From Gammaproteobacteria bacterium (GTDB taxonomy: Bacteria > Pseudomonadota > Gammaproteobacteria > Ga0077536): a DNA stretch of 64,000 nt. Position 1 is the stretch's first letter, and every line of letters begins with the position of its first letter. The notes beneath the pieces are model-generated. The model had not been told where the DNA came from and made no database searches. It saw only the letters and a program-made list of their open reading frames with translations. The stretch spans positions 1 to 64,000 of the forward strand of contig JAJFJQ010000035.1 of the NCBI GenBank assembly GCA_021773835.1, in the 5' to 3' direction. Position numbers and translations under genes: made by a program. Positions 35,843 through 44,892 of the stretch are shown piece after piece.

Positions 35843-38749
35843 ATGACCCACCCCGCATTCGAACAGACAAACCGTCGACATGTTGCTGCCTTGCATCTCG
35901 ATTTCGACTCCTACGTGCATCGCCAGACCGGCGCACGGCATTTACATTTCGGCTGTGAGGATACGAATAACGCATTCATGATTGCGTTTCCAACCTTACC
36001 CACGGACTCGAGCGGCGTTGCACACATTCTCGAACATACGACATTGTGCGGCAGTCGCCGCTTCCCCGTTCGTGATCCGTTTTTTATGATGCTGCGCCGC
36101 TCCCTGAACACGTTCATGAACGCTTTTACGAGTGGCGACAGTACGGCCTACCCGTTCGCGACGCAAAATCGTAAAGACTTCAGCAATCTTTTGGCCGTCT
36201 ATCTCGACGCAGTATTTTTCCCTACGCTAGATCCGCTCGATTTTGCGCAAGAGGGCTGGCGCTTGGATTTTGTCTCGCCAGATGATGAATCTGAACTCAT
36301 GTTTAAAGGCGTCGTATTCAACGAAATGAAAGGTGCGATGAGCGCGCCATCGACGCAGTTGTGGCAACGGGTACACAGTGCGGTGCTTCCGGATACGGTC
36401 TATCAATTCAACAGTGGTGGAGATCCGGCGCGAATTCCGGATTTGAGTTACGAACAACTTAAGGCATTTCACGCGAAACACTACCATCCGAGTCACGCAA
36501 TTTTCATGACATACGGAAATTTCTCGGTAGACGAACATCACGAACAGTTTGAATCGTTGGCGCTGAGTAACTTCAGCGAGAGCGCTTCGCAACTGGACTG
36601 TGCAATACAACCTCGCTTTGCGTCGCCAATAACGATCGAAGATATTTATGGCGTTGCAGACGAATCGGAACTGGAGCGCGGCACGCATGCGGTTTGGGCA
36701 TGGTTGCTAGGTCGATCCGCTGACGTGAACACCTTACTCGAAGCGCACTTGCTTGCCGGGTTTCTGCTTGACCACGGTGCCTCACCGCTACGTCACTATC
36801 TGGAAACGACGGAGCTCGCGGACGCACCTTCCGAGCTTTGTGGGTTAGACGACTCGGGTCAAGAGCTCGTGTTGTGCTGTGGTGTTGAGGGCACCGATCC
36901 GGACCATATCGAACGGTTAAATGATGAGATTCTGGCACTGTTGAGCCGGCAAGCGGATCAGGTAGTCGATCATCAGACCTTAGTTGGAATACTCGACCGC
37001 ATGGAAATGGCGCAACGTGACCTCGGTGGTGGCGGCTATCCTTTCGGCCTACAGCTCATGGGCAGGGCGCTGCCGGGATCACTATATGGCGGCGACCCCG
37101 CGGCCCTCATAGACATCGATGACGCACTCGAAAATTTGCGCCGCCGTATCGAAGATCCGAACTACATGGGCAGCCGCATTGCCGAGTTATTGGTTAATAA
37201 CCCCCACCGCGTACGTACCGTGATGCAGCCTGACGAGCATAAACTCCAGCGTGACGATGAGTTGGAAAAGGCAACGTTGTCGCAACGCCTGGCGCAAATG
37301 ACTGAGACTCAACGTCGCGAGATCCGAATCGCATCGGCGGCCCTCGAGCAACGCCAAGACGAGCCGCAAGATGCAGATCTATTGCCAAAAGTGAGTTTGG
37401 CCGATGTTCCAAAAAACTTACCGGACATTGCAGCTACTCAAGTCGCGGTCGCGGATTTGCATGCGCATCAATATCGGGTTGCGACCAACGGATTGTTATA
37501 TCTGCAGCTGGTCGTCGAACTCCCGGCGCTCGACGACCTGGAGTTGGCGCAACTGCCATTGTTTTGTGAATACCTAACCGAGCTAGGATCGGGTGCTGAG
37601 GACTATCTTGACACGCAAGCACGTCGCGCGCTGGTCGGCAACGTCGGCGCTTATGCGGCTGCCAGTACGAGTGTTGATAGCATCGACGTGTTGAACGGTC
37701 GCTTAGTAGTGACCGTGAAAGGGCTTAAGCGCAAGTGGGATGATTTGGTGCATAACCTATTCGAAGTGATAGACGCGGTTCGCTTCGATGAAATCGAGAG
37801 ACTTAAAGATCTAATCGCACATTCCCGGGTTGATGCGGACGCCTCGATCACCGATCGCGGACATCACTTGGCTATGCAGGGGGCCGCAAGGGCATTGTCG
37901 GCAGGCGGCTACCTCGACGATCTGTGGGAAGGTCCTGCCAATATTTTATTCGTGCAGAACCTAGACCGCACTTGTCGCGATAAGGCCGCTGCTGTCGAGG
38001 CGCTCGCGCAAGCGTTTGATCGGATCAGGCACAAGCTTTTGTGTGCACCCTGGCGCGTGCTGGTGGTTGGCGAGGATGAGGTCGTGAGCGCGACCATGGA
38101 GGGGCTCGTCACAAATGCTCCGGTTATGGGGCGGGCGGACGAGTTCCGACCGTTCGCTGTACGACACCCAGAGTCCGCGGTCGATTGCGCCTGGGTGACG
38201 AATACGCAGGTGAATTTCTGTGCGCGCGCGTATCCAGCGGTAGTAGAAGGTCACCACGACGCAGCGGGGTTATGCGTATTGGCGAAATATATGCAAGACG
38301 GCTACCTGCACCCGGCGATCAGGGAGAAAGGCGGGGCCTATGGTGCTGGTGCGCAATATGATCCAGAGAGTGCAAGTTTTCGTTTCTTCTCTTATCGGGA
38401 TCCTCGCCTGGCGGAGACGCTCGGCGATTTTGATCGCGCACTCGATTGGCTAGCTGATTCGAACGATCCGAGGCGACTAGAAGAGTCCATCCTTGGTGTG
38501 ATCCGAAACCTGGACACCGCGCGAACCCCGGCAGGCGCCGCGATCCACGCGTTCTATGATGAACTGGACGGCCGTACGTGTGAATTCCGGTTGCGACATC
38601 GAGACGCGGTATTAACGACGACCATTGATGATATCAATCGGGTCGCGCAACAGTATTTACGTGGTCATCAAGGCGCCACTGGTGTGGTCACAAATGCAAG
38701 CCACAAAGCCGAGATTGAGCAGCTACACTTAAAGCAAGTAAAGCTGTGA
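35843..38749 (+). CDS. M16 family zinc metallopeptidase, presequence-protease (PreP)-like
   Basis: A 968-residue M16C peptidase. The inverted zinc motif HILEH (His61, Glu64, His65) is in SSGVAHILEHTTLCGS, with FVSP then VVFNEMKGAMSAP carrying the third ligand Glu. The PreP-type halves are joined in one chain: a catalytic N-terminal half, a hinge, and a non-catalytic C-terminal half with REKGGAYGAGAQYDPES, the region that binds the substrate tail. No signal peptide is present, so it should degrade short peptides in the cytoplasm. GGAGAT upstream of ATG 35843 is an adequate ribosome site. Confidence 0.92.
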   Translation: MTHPAFEQTNRRHVAALHLDFDSYVHRQTGARHLHFGCEDTNNAFMIAFPTLPTDSSGVAHILEHTTLCGSRRFPVRDPFFMMLRRSLNTFMNAFTSGDSTAYPFATQNRKDFSNLLAVYLDAVFFPTLDPLDFAQEGWRLDFVSPDDESELMFKGVVFNEMKGAMSAPSTQLWQRVHSAVLPDTVYQFNSGGDPARIPDLSYEQLKAFHAKHYHPSHAIFMTYGNFSVDEHHEQFESLALSNFSESASQLDCAIQPRFASPITIEDIYGVADESELERGTHAVWAWLLGRSADVNTLLEAHLLAGFLLDHGASPLRHYLETTELADAPSELCGLDDSGQELVLCCGVEGTDPDHIERLNDEILALLSRQADQVVDHQTLVGILDRMEMAQRDLGGGGYPFGLQLMGRALPGSLYGGDPAALIDIDDALENLRRRIEDPNYMGSRIAELLVNNPHRVRTVMQPDEHKLQRDDELEKATLSQRLAQMTETQRREIRIASAALEQRQDEPQDADLLPKVSLADVPKNLPDIAATQVAVADLHAHQYRVATNGLLYLQLVVELPALDDLELAQLPLFCEYLTELGSGAEDYLDTQARRALVGNVGAYAAASTSVDSIDVLNGRLVVTVKGLKRKWDDLVHNLFEVIDAVRFDEIERLKDLIAHSRVDADASITDRGHHLAMQGAARALSAGGYLDDLWEGPANILFVQNLDRTCRDKAAAVEALAQAFDRIRHKLLCAPWRVLVVGEDEVVSATMEGLVTNAPVMGRADEFRPFAVRHPESAVDCAWVTNTQVNFCARAYPAVVEGHHDAAGLCVLAKYMQDGYLHPAIREKGGAYGAGAQYDPESASFRFFSYRDPRLAETLGDFDRALDWLADSNDPRRLEESILGVIRNLDTARTPAGAAIHAFYDELDGRTCEFRLRHRDAVLTTTIDDINRVAQQYLRGHQGATGVVTNASHKAEIEQLHLKQVKL

Positions 38750-38768
38750 ACGGCAACTGGTGTAGCTG

Positions 38769-39200
38769 GTGAAACTAGAGTTCAGTAAAGACAAAAAAGG
38801 GTATATCGAGGCCGAGCACCTATTACGTATTACGCGCCAGCTAAAGGTGTCGGACGAAACCGAGCGCGTACGCGGCGAATTGGAACGGATCGCGTTCGAG
38901 CATCTTGGTCATGATGTAGCGGAGCTTGACCGAGTTCATGCCGTTTTGGACCAGCAATCGACGACGTTATTGGCGCGTCTATCGAACGCGTGGCATCGTT
39001 TCTGGGGACCTTCGAGTGTCGAGGTGGATCTCAGCAAGCAGCGCATCGACGCCTTGGAGCGAGCAGATCGCGCAGAGCGTTCCGCATTTGAATCGCTTGC
39101 CGAGATGTCGCGCGTGGGCCGCGAACGGGATCAGGCCTTGGCAGAGCTAAAGGATTTACGTCACCAACTCGATAAAATCCAAAATGATCAGAAAAAATAA
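38769..39200 (+). CDS. Helical protein of unknown function
   Basis: A 143-residue soluble protein starting at GTG 38769, 19 bp after the peptidase stop. It is mostly helical, with a central LLARLSNAWHRFWGPSS and a coiled-coil C-terminal half (RADRAERSAFESLAEMSRVGRERDQALAELKDLRHQL). I do not recognise a family. It overlaps the next gene by 17 bases, which suggests coupled translation. Confidence 0.65.
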   Translation: MKLEFSKDKKGYIEAEHLLRITRQLKVSDETERVRGELERIAFEHLGHDVAELDRVHAVLDQQSTTLLARLSNAWHRFWGPSSVEVDLSKQRIDALERADRAERSAFESLAEMSRVGRERDQALAELKDLRHQLDKIQNDQKK

Positions 39201-39636
39201 CATCAGCCGGCAAGTTATCTGCCCAATAGCTATGTGGCTCGCTGCGATAGTCGTGGTGACGGTTTGGCTTTTATACAGCCCGGTAAGCTCTGCCGAATTT
39301 TACGCGCGACGAGATCATCTCGGCCGCACGCACCTCAGTAACTTACCGCCTCGCAGCTTCGACCATAACGGCGAGATACGACGTGCCTACGACCCCAATT
39401 CGATTGTCTACCAACATGCAAAAATGCTCGAGGCGCTTGCCGATCAGAGCGCGGAAATTGCGCAGGCACAAGAGCAGGAAGCACGCGAGATAGAAAATAA
39501 GGCAGCAGTATTAGGCGCGCTAAAAGCGCCACCCGCTCGCGGCCTCCCGCGCGAAGGCAACATGAACCTAGATGAATTGATCGCATTGGAAAAACGCGGT
39601 GGGCGTTGGCAACCAGGCATTGAGGAGAGACCTTAA
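39184..39636 (+). CDS. Membrane-anchored or exported protein with a DUF4124-like start
   Basis: A 150-residue protein with an N-terminal hydrophobic segment (WLAAIVVVTVWLLYSPVSSA), then EFYARRDHLGRTHLSNLPP. This resembles the opening of DUF4124-type envelope proteins, where a short D-x-x-G-x-x-H-x-S beta motif follows the signal. The rest is a charged helix (QSAEIAQAQEQEAREIENK) and a Gly/Pro tail. It overlaps the preceding gene by 17 bases. No function can be assigned. Confidence 0.65.
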   Translation: MIRKNNISRQVICPIAMWLAAIVVVTVWLLYSPVSSAEFYARRDHLGRTHLSNLPPRSFDHNGEIRRAYDPNSIVYQHAKMLEALADQSAEIAQAQEQEAREIENKAAVLGALKAPPARGLPREGNMNLDELIALEKRGGRWQPGIEERP

Positions 39637-39780
39637 GCTTCGTCTTCCATATCGGCATCTGAGTTTCTGCTTGTCCCGACAATGTTCGAAGGGCTTTGGT
39701 GCCGCCGATAGCAGTCATTAGCAGATTCGCATTTAGTTTCCGATATGTGCGCTAAGCTGACCTTCGTAGATGAAGTTGTA

Positions 39781-40242
39781 CTACACCAACTCCTCCAACG
39801 ACGCCTTCGCGCCCCTCAAATTTTTGGTTGTTTGTTCCGCTCTACCTACTCGGCGTTGGTTGAAAAAGAAGACGAGTGCGCCGATATAGCTCAGCATGCC
39901 GACTACAATCGCGCTGAACTGCAATATGGGTACCAAGCTACTAAGTACCGGAGTCGCCGTACCGTGCCAACCTAAACTCGTGGGGTTCTCGGCCGCTTGA
40001 GTCCAAATTTGATCTGCCAGTCCCGCCACGTCGTGTCCGTAGCCGAGAACGGTGATTGATTGTTGTAGTGTCAGAATAGTAAACGGTCCGACCACTATAG
40101 CTACCATCCCCGATTGCAGTTTGCCGGCAACCAAATGGCCGGCGATCAGAAATGCGAATAGCACAGCCACAAAATTCATGAATGACGATTGCAGCGCGCC
40201 TGTATACCCCATGAACAAATCGGCCAATTCATAGTCGCTCAT
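39781..40242 (-). CDS. Integral membrane protein of unknown function
   Basis: A 153-residue protein with four likely transmembrane helices: about 15-35, 45-63, a weaker one near 65-75, and about 106-130. A strong AAGGAGG ribosome site precedes ATG 40242. The C-terminus is charged and cytoplasmic. It is convergent with the 39184 gene and faces the repeat-rich intergenic region. Family not recognised. Confidence 0.7.
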   Translation of the reverse strand: MSDYELADLFMGYTGALQSSFMNFVAVLFAFLIAGHLVAGKLQSGMVAIVVGPFTILTLQQSITVLGYGHDVAGLADQIWTQAAENPTSLGWHGTATPVLSSLVPILQFSAIVVGMLSYIGALVFFFNQRRVGRAEQTTKNLRGAKASLEELV

Positions 40243-40378
40243 CGTTGCCTCCTTAATGTAGTGTGTTGGCGCCGCTCAGTATCGTGTGCCGACCAAATCA
40301 AAGCTACGCCTTAGTCGGGTCACGTTTCTGGGGATCGGTGACTCACTGGAGGGAAACTGGAGAGCGCCTAGGTCCGCT

Positions 40379-40444
40379 CCTGGTCGGTTTCAGCTGTAGG
40401 AAAAAGCAAAACGAAGTTCGGTTTACGGAAAAGAAAAGTTGTCA
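40379..40444 (+). repeat. 66-bp dispersed repeat, copy 1
   Basis: About 88% identical (8 mismatches by eye) to 44755-44820. The best-conserved part is AACGAAGTTCGGTTTACGG. The GAAGTTCGG word recurs twice more at 40449-40480 next to GGGACACCCA. Confidence 0.75.
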
Positions 40445-40484
40445 CGGCGAAGTTCGGGACACCCATAACGAAGTTCGGAAGTTC

Positions 40485-40566
40485 GGGACACCCACAAAAT
40501 TCACACTTAGGAATCGAGAAATCACGGTCACTCCATATCGACCGCCGCAAAATTTGTGGGTGTCCC
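40485..40566. repeat. Long inverted repeat (82-bp stem-loop)
   Basis: Left arm GGGACACCCACAAAATT (40485-40501) pairs with AAATTTGTGGGTGTCCC (40550-40566) at 16 of 17 positions, with a 48-nt loop. A partial extra copy of GTTCGGGACACCCA precedes it at 40452-40465. This could be a MITE or REP-type element or the remains of an insertion sequence. Confidence 0.75.
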
Positions 40567-40604
40567 ACATTCCCTCCCCACATTCCCTCCCTACATTCTC
40601 GTCC

Positions 40605-40638
40605 CTGGTCTGTTAATTGATTAACTTATCGGTATCCC
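40605..40638 (+). repeat. 34-bp direct repeat, copy 1
   Basis: Starts CTGGTCTGT and contains AATTGATTAACTTATC. It matches 42493-42526 with about four mismatches and lies about 450 bp before the PEP-CTERM gene. Confidence 0.7.
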
Positions 40639-41089
40639 CATGGGCTTCATAAATTCGTGCCAGGCGAGCTATCACGTGTGGATCGGGGAGATCGTCCAAT
40701 TTCTTTACACGCACAAAAGCGGCAAGGCGCTGAGGCAACGTATTGTTATTTCTAGAATAAATTTGTCACGGCAGTCGAAATAACGAAGTGCACTAGCACT
40801 ACGGCAGGGTTTTTCTGTCTAGAAATTTTACAAATCCACTGTCGCGGGCGCTCGCGAAATCGAGTGAACCACGTAACCGATTGTTCTTATTCTATATTGC
40901 TGGGTTGGCGCAGTTTGTGCATACGTCAACGTTAGCAAGTTTAATACGATCGGAAGGCCGCTTATCCTTCCTACACCTTTCGGCGACGCGCATGTTTCCG
41001 CGAATTCCAAGATTAAGGATCCGAAACAACAACGTCATAATTAAATACACACTGCGGACCGCACATTCATTAAATTATGGGGTAATAAG

Positions 41090-42478
41090 ATGGATATTAG
41101 GGTTATAAAGTCGGGCTACGAAAACGGTTTGTTTATTAGCGCCTTATTACTGCTGGCACAACAGGCTGGCGCCGCGGGATTATTTATCGAAAGCTTCGAA
41201 AACGATACTCAATTCACCGTATCGAGTGGCCTATTCTCGGACGGTGGCTTTGATTATCTCGGTCTCACCTCGGGCAATTACGGTGGCGGTGCGGCACCGT
41301 CGGGGCTCAAGACATATACCGGTTTTAGCGGCTCCTTTCTGAGCGGGATGGATTTGGATGGCGAGGGTGCGACGCTGCCGGTAGACATCACGTGGTCCAA
41401 TATCGACATCAGCGGCCACGATAATCTGGAATTCTCCGGGTTATTCGCTGAGGCGTTCGACGCGCCCGGCGATATCGACTTCGATGATTTCCTCGTGGTC
41501 TCCTACGCGATCGACGGCGGCCCGTATCAAACGTTGGTCGACTTTCGTCTAGACGTGGCTGAGCCCGATAATTTCAACGGTATTTTTCGTGAAGATACCA
41601 ACGGTGACAACCGCGGCGAGGGTGCCATGCTGAGCGATAATGCGTCGAACTTCACCAAATCGATTGCTGGAACGGGCAACTCGCTGGATTTGCGTTTGAC
41701 TGCGCGCGTCAACGCCGGCGATGAAGACTTTGCCGTCGATACCTTTGCGATTAACGGCACACCAACCGTCGTCGAAACGTTGTTTAATGAGAGCTTCGAA
41801 AATGATGACCAATTCACAGTCTCGAGTGGATTCTTTTCGGATGGCGGTTTTGATTACCTTGGTCTCAGCTCGGGCGATTACGGAGGAGATCCAGCACCGT
41901 CGGGTGTCAAACCCTACACGGGTTTTAGCGACTCCTTTCTGACGGGGATGGATTTGGACGGCGAAGGGGCGACGCTACCGGTCGACATTACCTGGTCGAA
42001 CATCGACATCAGCGGATTCAAGAATTTGCAATTCTCTGGGTTATTCGCCGAGTGGTTTGACTCGCCCGGCGACATCGACTTCGACGATTTTCTCGAACTG
42101 TCCTACGCTATCGATGGTGGCGCGTTTCAATCGCTGCTCGATTTTCGCCTTGACGAGGACGAACCCGATAATTTCAATGGCATATTTCGCGAAGATACCG
42201 ACGGAGACAACCGCGGCGACGGCGACATGCTGGGTGGTAACGCGGAAAACTTTTTCAAGACGATTTCTGGAACGGGTGATTCGTTGGACTTGCGTTTAAC
42301 GGTGCGCGTCAATGCTGGCGATGAAGATTTCGCCATTGACACCTTTAGGATCAAGGGAGTACGTACCGACACCGCAATCGTTCCTGAACCAAGCTCGCTG
42401 GCCATGGTTGTCGCTGGTCTAGCCTTGTCGTCGCGGCTCACGCGTCGCCGAAACAACAAAGTTAGGGGGCACGGATAA
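41090..42478 (+). CDS. Exported PEP-CTERM protein made of two near-identical tandem domains
   Basis: A 462-residue protein with a hydrophobic signal near the N-terminus (ISALLLLAQQAGAAG). The two domains (about 30-222 and 229-421, offset about 199 residues) are so alike that whole phrases recur: GFDYLGL-x-SG, SGMDLDGEGATLPVDITWSN or its TGMDLDGEGATLPVD form, PDNFNGIFREDT and RVNAGDEDFA-x-DTF. Both carry Asp-rich GDNRG loops suited to calcium. The C-terminus is a PEP-CTERM sorting signal: VPEPSSLAM, a short hydrophobic helix and a basic RLTRRR end, expected to be processed by an exosortase/archaeosortase. No exosortase gene is in the window. A surface or exopolysaccharide-associated role is plausible. 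Confidence 0.88.
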   Translation: MDIRVIKSGYENGLFISALLLLAQQAGAAGLFIESFENDTQFTVSSGLFSDGGFDYLGLTSGNYGGGAAPSGLKTYTGFSGSFLSGMDLDGEGATLPVDITWSNIDISGHDNLEFSGLFAEAFDAPGDIDFDDFLVVSYAIDGGPYQTLVDFRLDVAEPDNFNGIFREDTNGDNRGEGAMLSDNASNFTKSIAGTGNSLDLRLTARVNAGDEDFAVDTFAINGTPTVVETLFNESFENDDQFTVSSGFFSDGGFDYLGLSSGDYGGDPAPSGVKPYTGFSDSFLTGMDLDGEGATLPVDITWSNIDISGFKNLQFSGLFAEWFDSPGDIDFDDFLELSYAIDGGAFQSLLDFRLDEDEPDNFNGIFREDTDGDNRGDGDMLGGNAENFFKTISGTGDSLDLRLTVRVNAGDEDFAIDTFRIKGVRTDTAIVPEPSSLAMVVAGLALSSRLTRRRNNKVRGHG

Positions 42479-42798
42479 GTTAATCACCCACACTGGTCTG
42501 TCAATTGATTAACTTATCAGTGTCCGCAGGACCGGACCGAAACTCCCTTGGTTGGCTACTAGTTTCCGACGCAGTCGTCGCCCCACTGCCCTCGCCGTCC
42601 TCTTGCTGGCATCGGGATTAATCAGCATTTTATTCAGGCGCACAATGAGTTGAATAGCAATCAAGCGTTTTGAGGATCCCTTTTCACTTCGCCACGCGAA
42701 GCCGAATTAGGCTCCCCATTTCTCGTTGTGTTTTCATACACCTTCGGCTGAGGACGGCCGTTGGAGAGTTCACTAATAAACGAACAAGTCCGAGCGGA
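42479..42798. other. Intergenic region after the PEP-CTERM gene
   Basis: 320 bp with no gene I can support. It includes the second copy of the 34-bp direct repeat (42493-42526). Confidence 0.5.
42493..42526 (+). repeat. 34-bp direct repeat, copy 2
   Basis: Matches 40605-40638 with about four mismatches, beginning 15 bases after the PEP-CTERM stop codon. The pair brackets that gene, as remnants of an insertion event or recombination cassette might. Confidence 0.7.
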
Positions 42799-43632
42799 TC
42801 AGCTGTATGGCGGTGGGCCGAGAAGAATTTCGTCGCGGGCCTGCTGAGCGGTGTTTTCGGCATTGAAACCAACTTTCCACCACGTCACGCCAGCATCGGC
42901 ATATGGTGCAACTTCGGCTGCGCTCGGGTGTGTTACGCCGAATGACGCGACCACATCAATTGTCGATTCTGCGTCTCCATGCGTCTCGATATAACTCAAC
43001 ATGGCAAGATATTCATCCGGCTCCAGTGGCCCGCCCGGCCCGCGTCTGAGCGGTACGATCCCGTCCCATTTGGCGGCGCGGCGAAACGGTTTAGTGCCGG
43101 GCCAAAGACCGGCAACCCAGATCGGGATCCTCGGACGTTGCCTTGGTCGCGGCAAAAAGCATGTTGCTTCAACCGTGTAGTGCGTACCCGTGTGCTGGAA
43201 AGTCTCGCCGCTCCAGAGGCCGTTGAGGATATCCAGTGCCTCATCAAGCATTTGTCCGTGAGCCTTAGGATCGGTGATCTCACCAAAGTTGGTGTAGTCA
43301 CCGAAGCGGTTGGTGCCGATGCCGGCCCCGAGTGTTAGGCGTCCCGCCGAAAGCTGATCGAGTGTGGCGGCCTGTCGTGCGACTTGCCAAGGTCGTCGCC
43401 GGGGGAGTGGTGATATTAATGGCGCGAGCCGAATTCTACTTGTCGCCATCGCGATTGCCGCCAGTGCAATCCATGGTTCGACGATCGGCTGGTTTTGAGG
43501 CTCTGTCCAAAGGACGTGGTCCCAGATAAAAAACCCATCCCACCCTGCGTCTTCTGCGTCGCGGGCGAGGTCTGCTAGCACGCGAGCATCACCAAAAGGG
43601 CCAAAGTTCGGGACGCTTATCGCATATTTCAT
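42799..43632 (-). CDS. LLM-class flavin-dependent oxidoreductase
   Basis: A 277-residue luciferase-like TIM-barrel enzyme using FMN or F420. It starts MKYAISVPNFGPFGD, has AGWDGFFIWDHVLW, the phosphate-binding LSAGRLTLGAGIG, the NGLWSGETFQHTGTHY segment and the late GVTHPSAAEVAPYADAGVTWW. This is the short F420-type length class. Substrate unknown. It lies upstream of the alpha/beta hydrolase in a degradation-flavoured region, though with a gap of 260 bp. Confidence 0.9.
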   Translation of the reverse strand: MKYAISVPNFGPFGDARVLADLARDAEDAGWDGFFIWDHVLWTEPQNQPIVEPWIALAAIAMATSRIRLAPLISPLPRRRPWQVARQAATLDQLSAGRLTLGAGIGTNRFGDYTNFGEITDPKAHGQMLDEALDILNGLWSGETFQHTGTHYTVEATCFLPRPRQRPRIPIWVAGLWPGTKPFRRAAKWDGIVPLRRGPGGPLEPDEYLAMLSYIETHGDAESTIDVVASFGVTHPSAAEVAPYADAGVTWWKVGFNAENTAQQARDEILLGPPPYS

Positions 43633-43891
43633 ATGATTCCCAAGTTCTTCGATATCGCTCGTTACATTGTACGGAAATCATCCAGTGAACGCGGGCCGCC
43701 CGAGCGGCGATCGCACGACTTTAAATCCTGGTTGGAAAAGGGGCGCACTTATTTGGTTGTGCGATGACAAGGTGTACGTGCGCTTTAGTCAGCATGAATG
43801 TCTCATGTTGGCTGTTCGCGTCGATTTTAGCCCCAGGGGCCGACGCCGGAGACCGGGCTCTATAGTTAAGACAACAAGTTAATGGTGTCCC

Positions 43892-44617
43892 CTATAAATT
43901 GTTTCGCTGCAGAAACTCGAGGCATAGTTTCATCGCCGCGTTGCGGGCTTCGCCTTCCTTCCAGGATTCGATTAGCGTCGCGTTCGGTGCAGTATCCGCG
44001 AGCATGCGTGAGGTGGACTGCGGGTGATACAGATCGTTACCGAGTAGCACCAGTAACGGGGTGGTGCAGGCGGCAATGAAGGTTTCGTCGACATTGAACA
44101 GCACCTTGTCTCCGCCATACATGTTTTCGCGGAAGCTTGACCATGTGTCGCGGCTCACGTTAGCCATCTCGGTCGCGAGCGTACTCGCCCAGTCGTCGAA
44201 CATGGCGTAGAACGCATCGCGGTTGTCATCGCGTCCGATCGGTTGAAACAGGGTCGCCGACACGACACGCTCGGGTGCGCCCCCGATCAGCCCAAAGCTG
44301 TACGGGCCGCCGATACACATTCCAGCGACGTGAAACCGTTGGATGCCGAGGTGATCCATCAGGCCAAGTTGATCCGCAGTATAAGTATGCCACCCGTCCT
44401 CGGCCCTAACCGGTGCGGTCGAACGCCCGGCGTTGCGTTGATCCATCGCGATCACGCGAAATCGGCCTCTCAGGTGTTCGCGGGGGTCCCAAGGCGTGTT
44501 GTCCCAAAAACCAATAGAGGATTTCATGCCGCCGGGCGCAATAAGCAAAACGGCCGGGAGATTATCTCCGGAATCTTCGTAATAAATCGACGCGCCGTCC
44601 CGTTCGTAGTTGGACAT
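43892..44617 (-). CDS. Alpha/beta hydrolase with a cysteine in the nucleophile elbow
   Basis: A 241-residue hydrolase. The usual GxSxG elbow reads GMCIGG, so the nucleophile would be Cys rather than Ser, as in dienelactone-hydrolase-type enzymes. Other parts fit: oxyanion region LIAPGGMKSSIG, VIAMDQRNAGRS, an Asp candidate near PLLVLLGNDLYHP, and a C-terminal catalytic position where no clear His is visible close to the end (IESWKEGEARNAAMK). ATG 44617 (MSNYERDGASIYYED) is preferred over a GTG at 44650; neither has a strong ribosome site. Function might be lost or altered. Confidence 0.8.
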   Translation of the reverse strand: MSNYERDGASIYYEDSGDNLPAVLLIAPGGMKSSIGFWDNTPWDPREHLRGRFRVIAMDQRNAGRSTAPVRAEDGWHTYTADQLGLMDHLGIQRFHVAGMCIGGPYSFGLIGGAPERVVSATLFQPIGRDDNRDAFYAMFDDWASTLATEMANVSRDTWSSFRENMYGGDKVLFNVDETFIAACTTPLLVLLGNDLYHPQSTSRMLADTAPNATLIESWKEGEARNAAMKLCLEFLQRNNL

Positions 44618-44754
44618 GATGTTGTTCCAGTCTATTTCGTTTGAATTCACCGACAGTATATTTATTTCACGCGAATAAGCATAAAGTGGTTGGTACCCTT
44701 TCCCGCTTAAACTTGGGCTCCGGGCAATTCCTTTTGGCCTATTGAACGTCTCTT

Positions 44755-44820
44755 CCTGGCCGATTTCGGCTTTAGGTAAAAGCGAAACGAAGTTCGGTTT
44801 ACGGAAAAGTAAAGATGTCA
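44755..44820 (+). repeat. 66-bp dispersed repeat, copy 2
   Basis: About 88% identical to 40379-40444. It lies in the 243-bp gap upstream of the hydrolase, and nothing else is recognised there. Confidence 0.75.
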
Positions 44821-44892
44821 GGTTAATTTAAAAAGGTTCTTCGAATTGTTTTCGAAATAAAGCTTGATACATTTTCGCCACGTCAGAAATAA

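Larger units (their letters stand above)
40243..41089. other. Gene-free, repeat-rich intergenic region
   Basis: About 850 bp with no convincing gene. It contains a 66-bp repeat (40379-40444), an 82-bp stem-loop (40485-40566), a cluster of CCCTCCC tracts just after it, and a 34-bp repeat (40605-40638). From 40640 to 41089 I see only an AT-rich stretch that should hold the promoter of the PEP-CTERM gene. Confidence 0.6.

Noticed and set aside
39745-39975. Plus-strand 76-residue frame opposite the 39781 membrane protein
   Set aside because: It is antisense to a frame with four membrane helices and a strong AAGGAGG ribosome site.
40263-40616. 117-residue plus-strand frame in the repeat-rich gap
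   Set aside because: It spans the 66-bp repeat and the stem-loop, with no ribosome site; it is more likely repeat sequence than a gene.
40828-41010. Minus-strand 60-residue frame upstream of the PEP-CTERM gene
   Set aside because: No ribosome site and no recognisable protein features; the AT-rich surroundings look like a promoter region.
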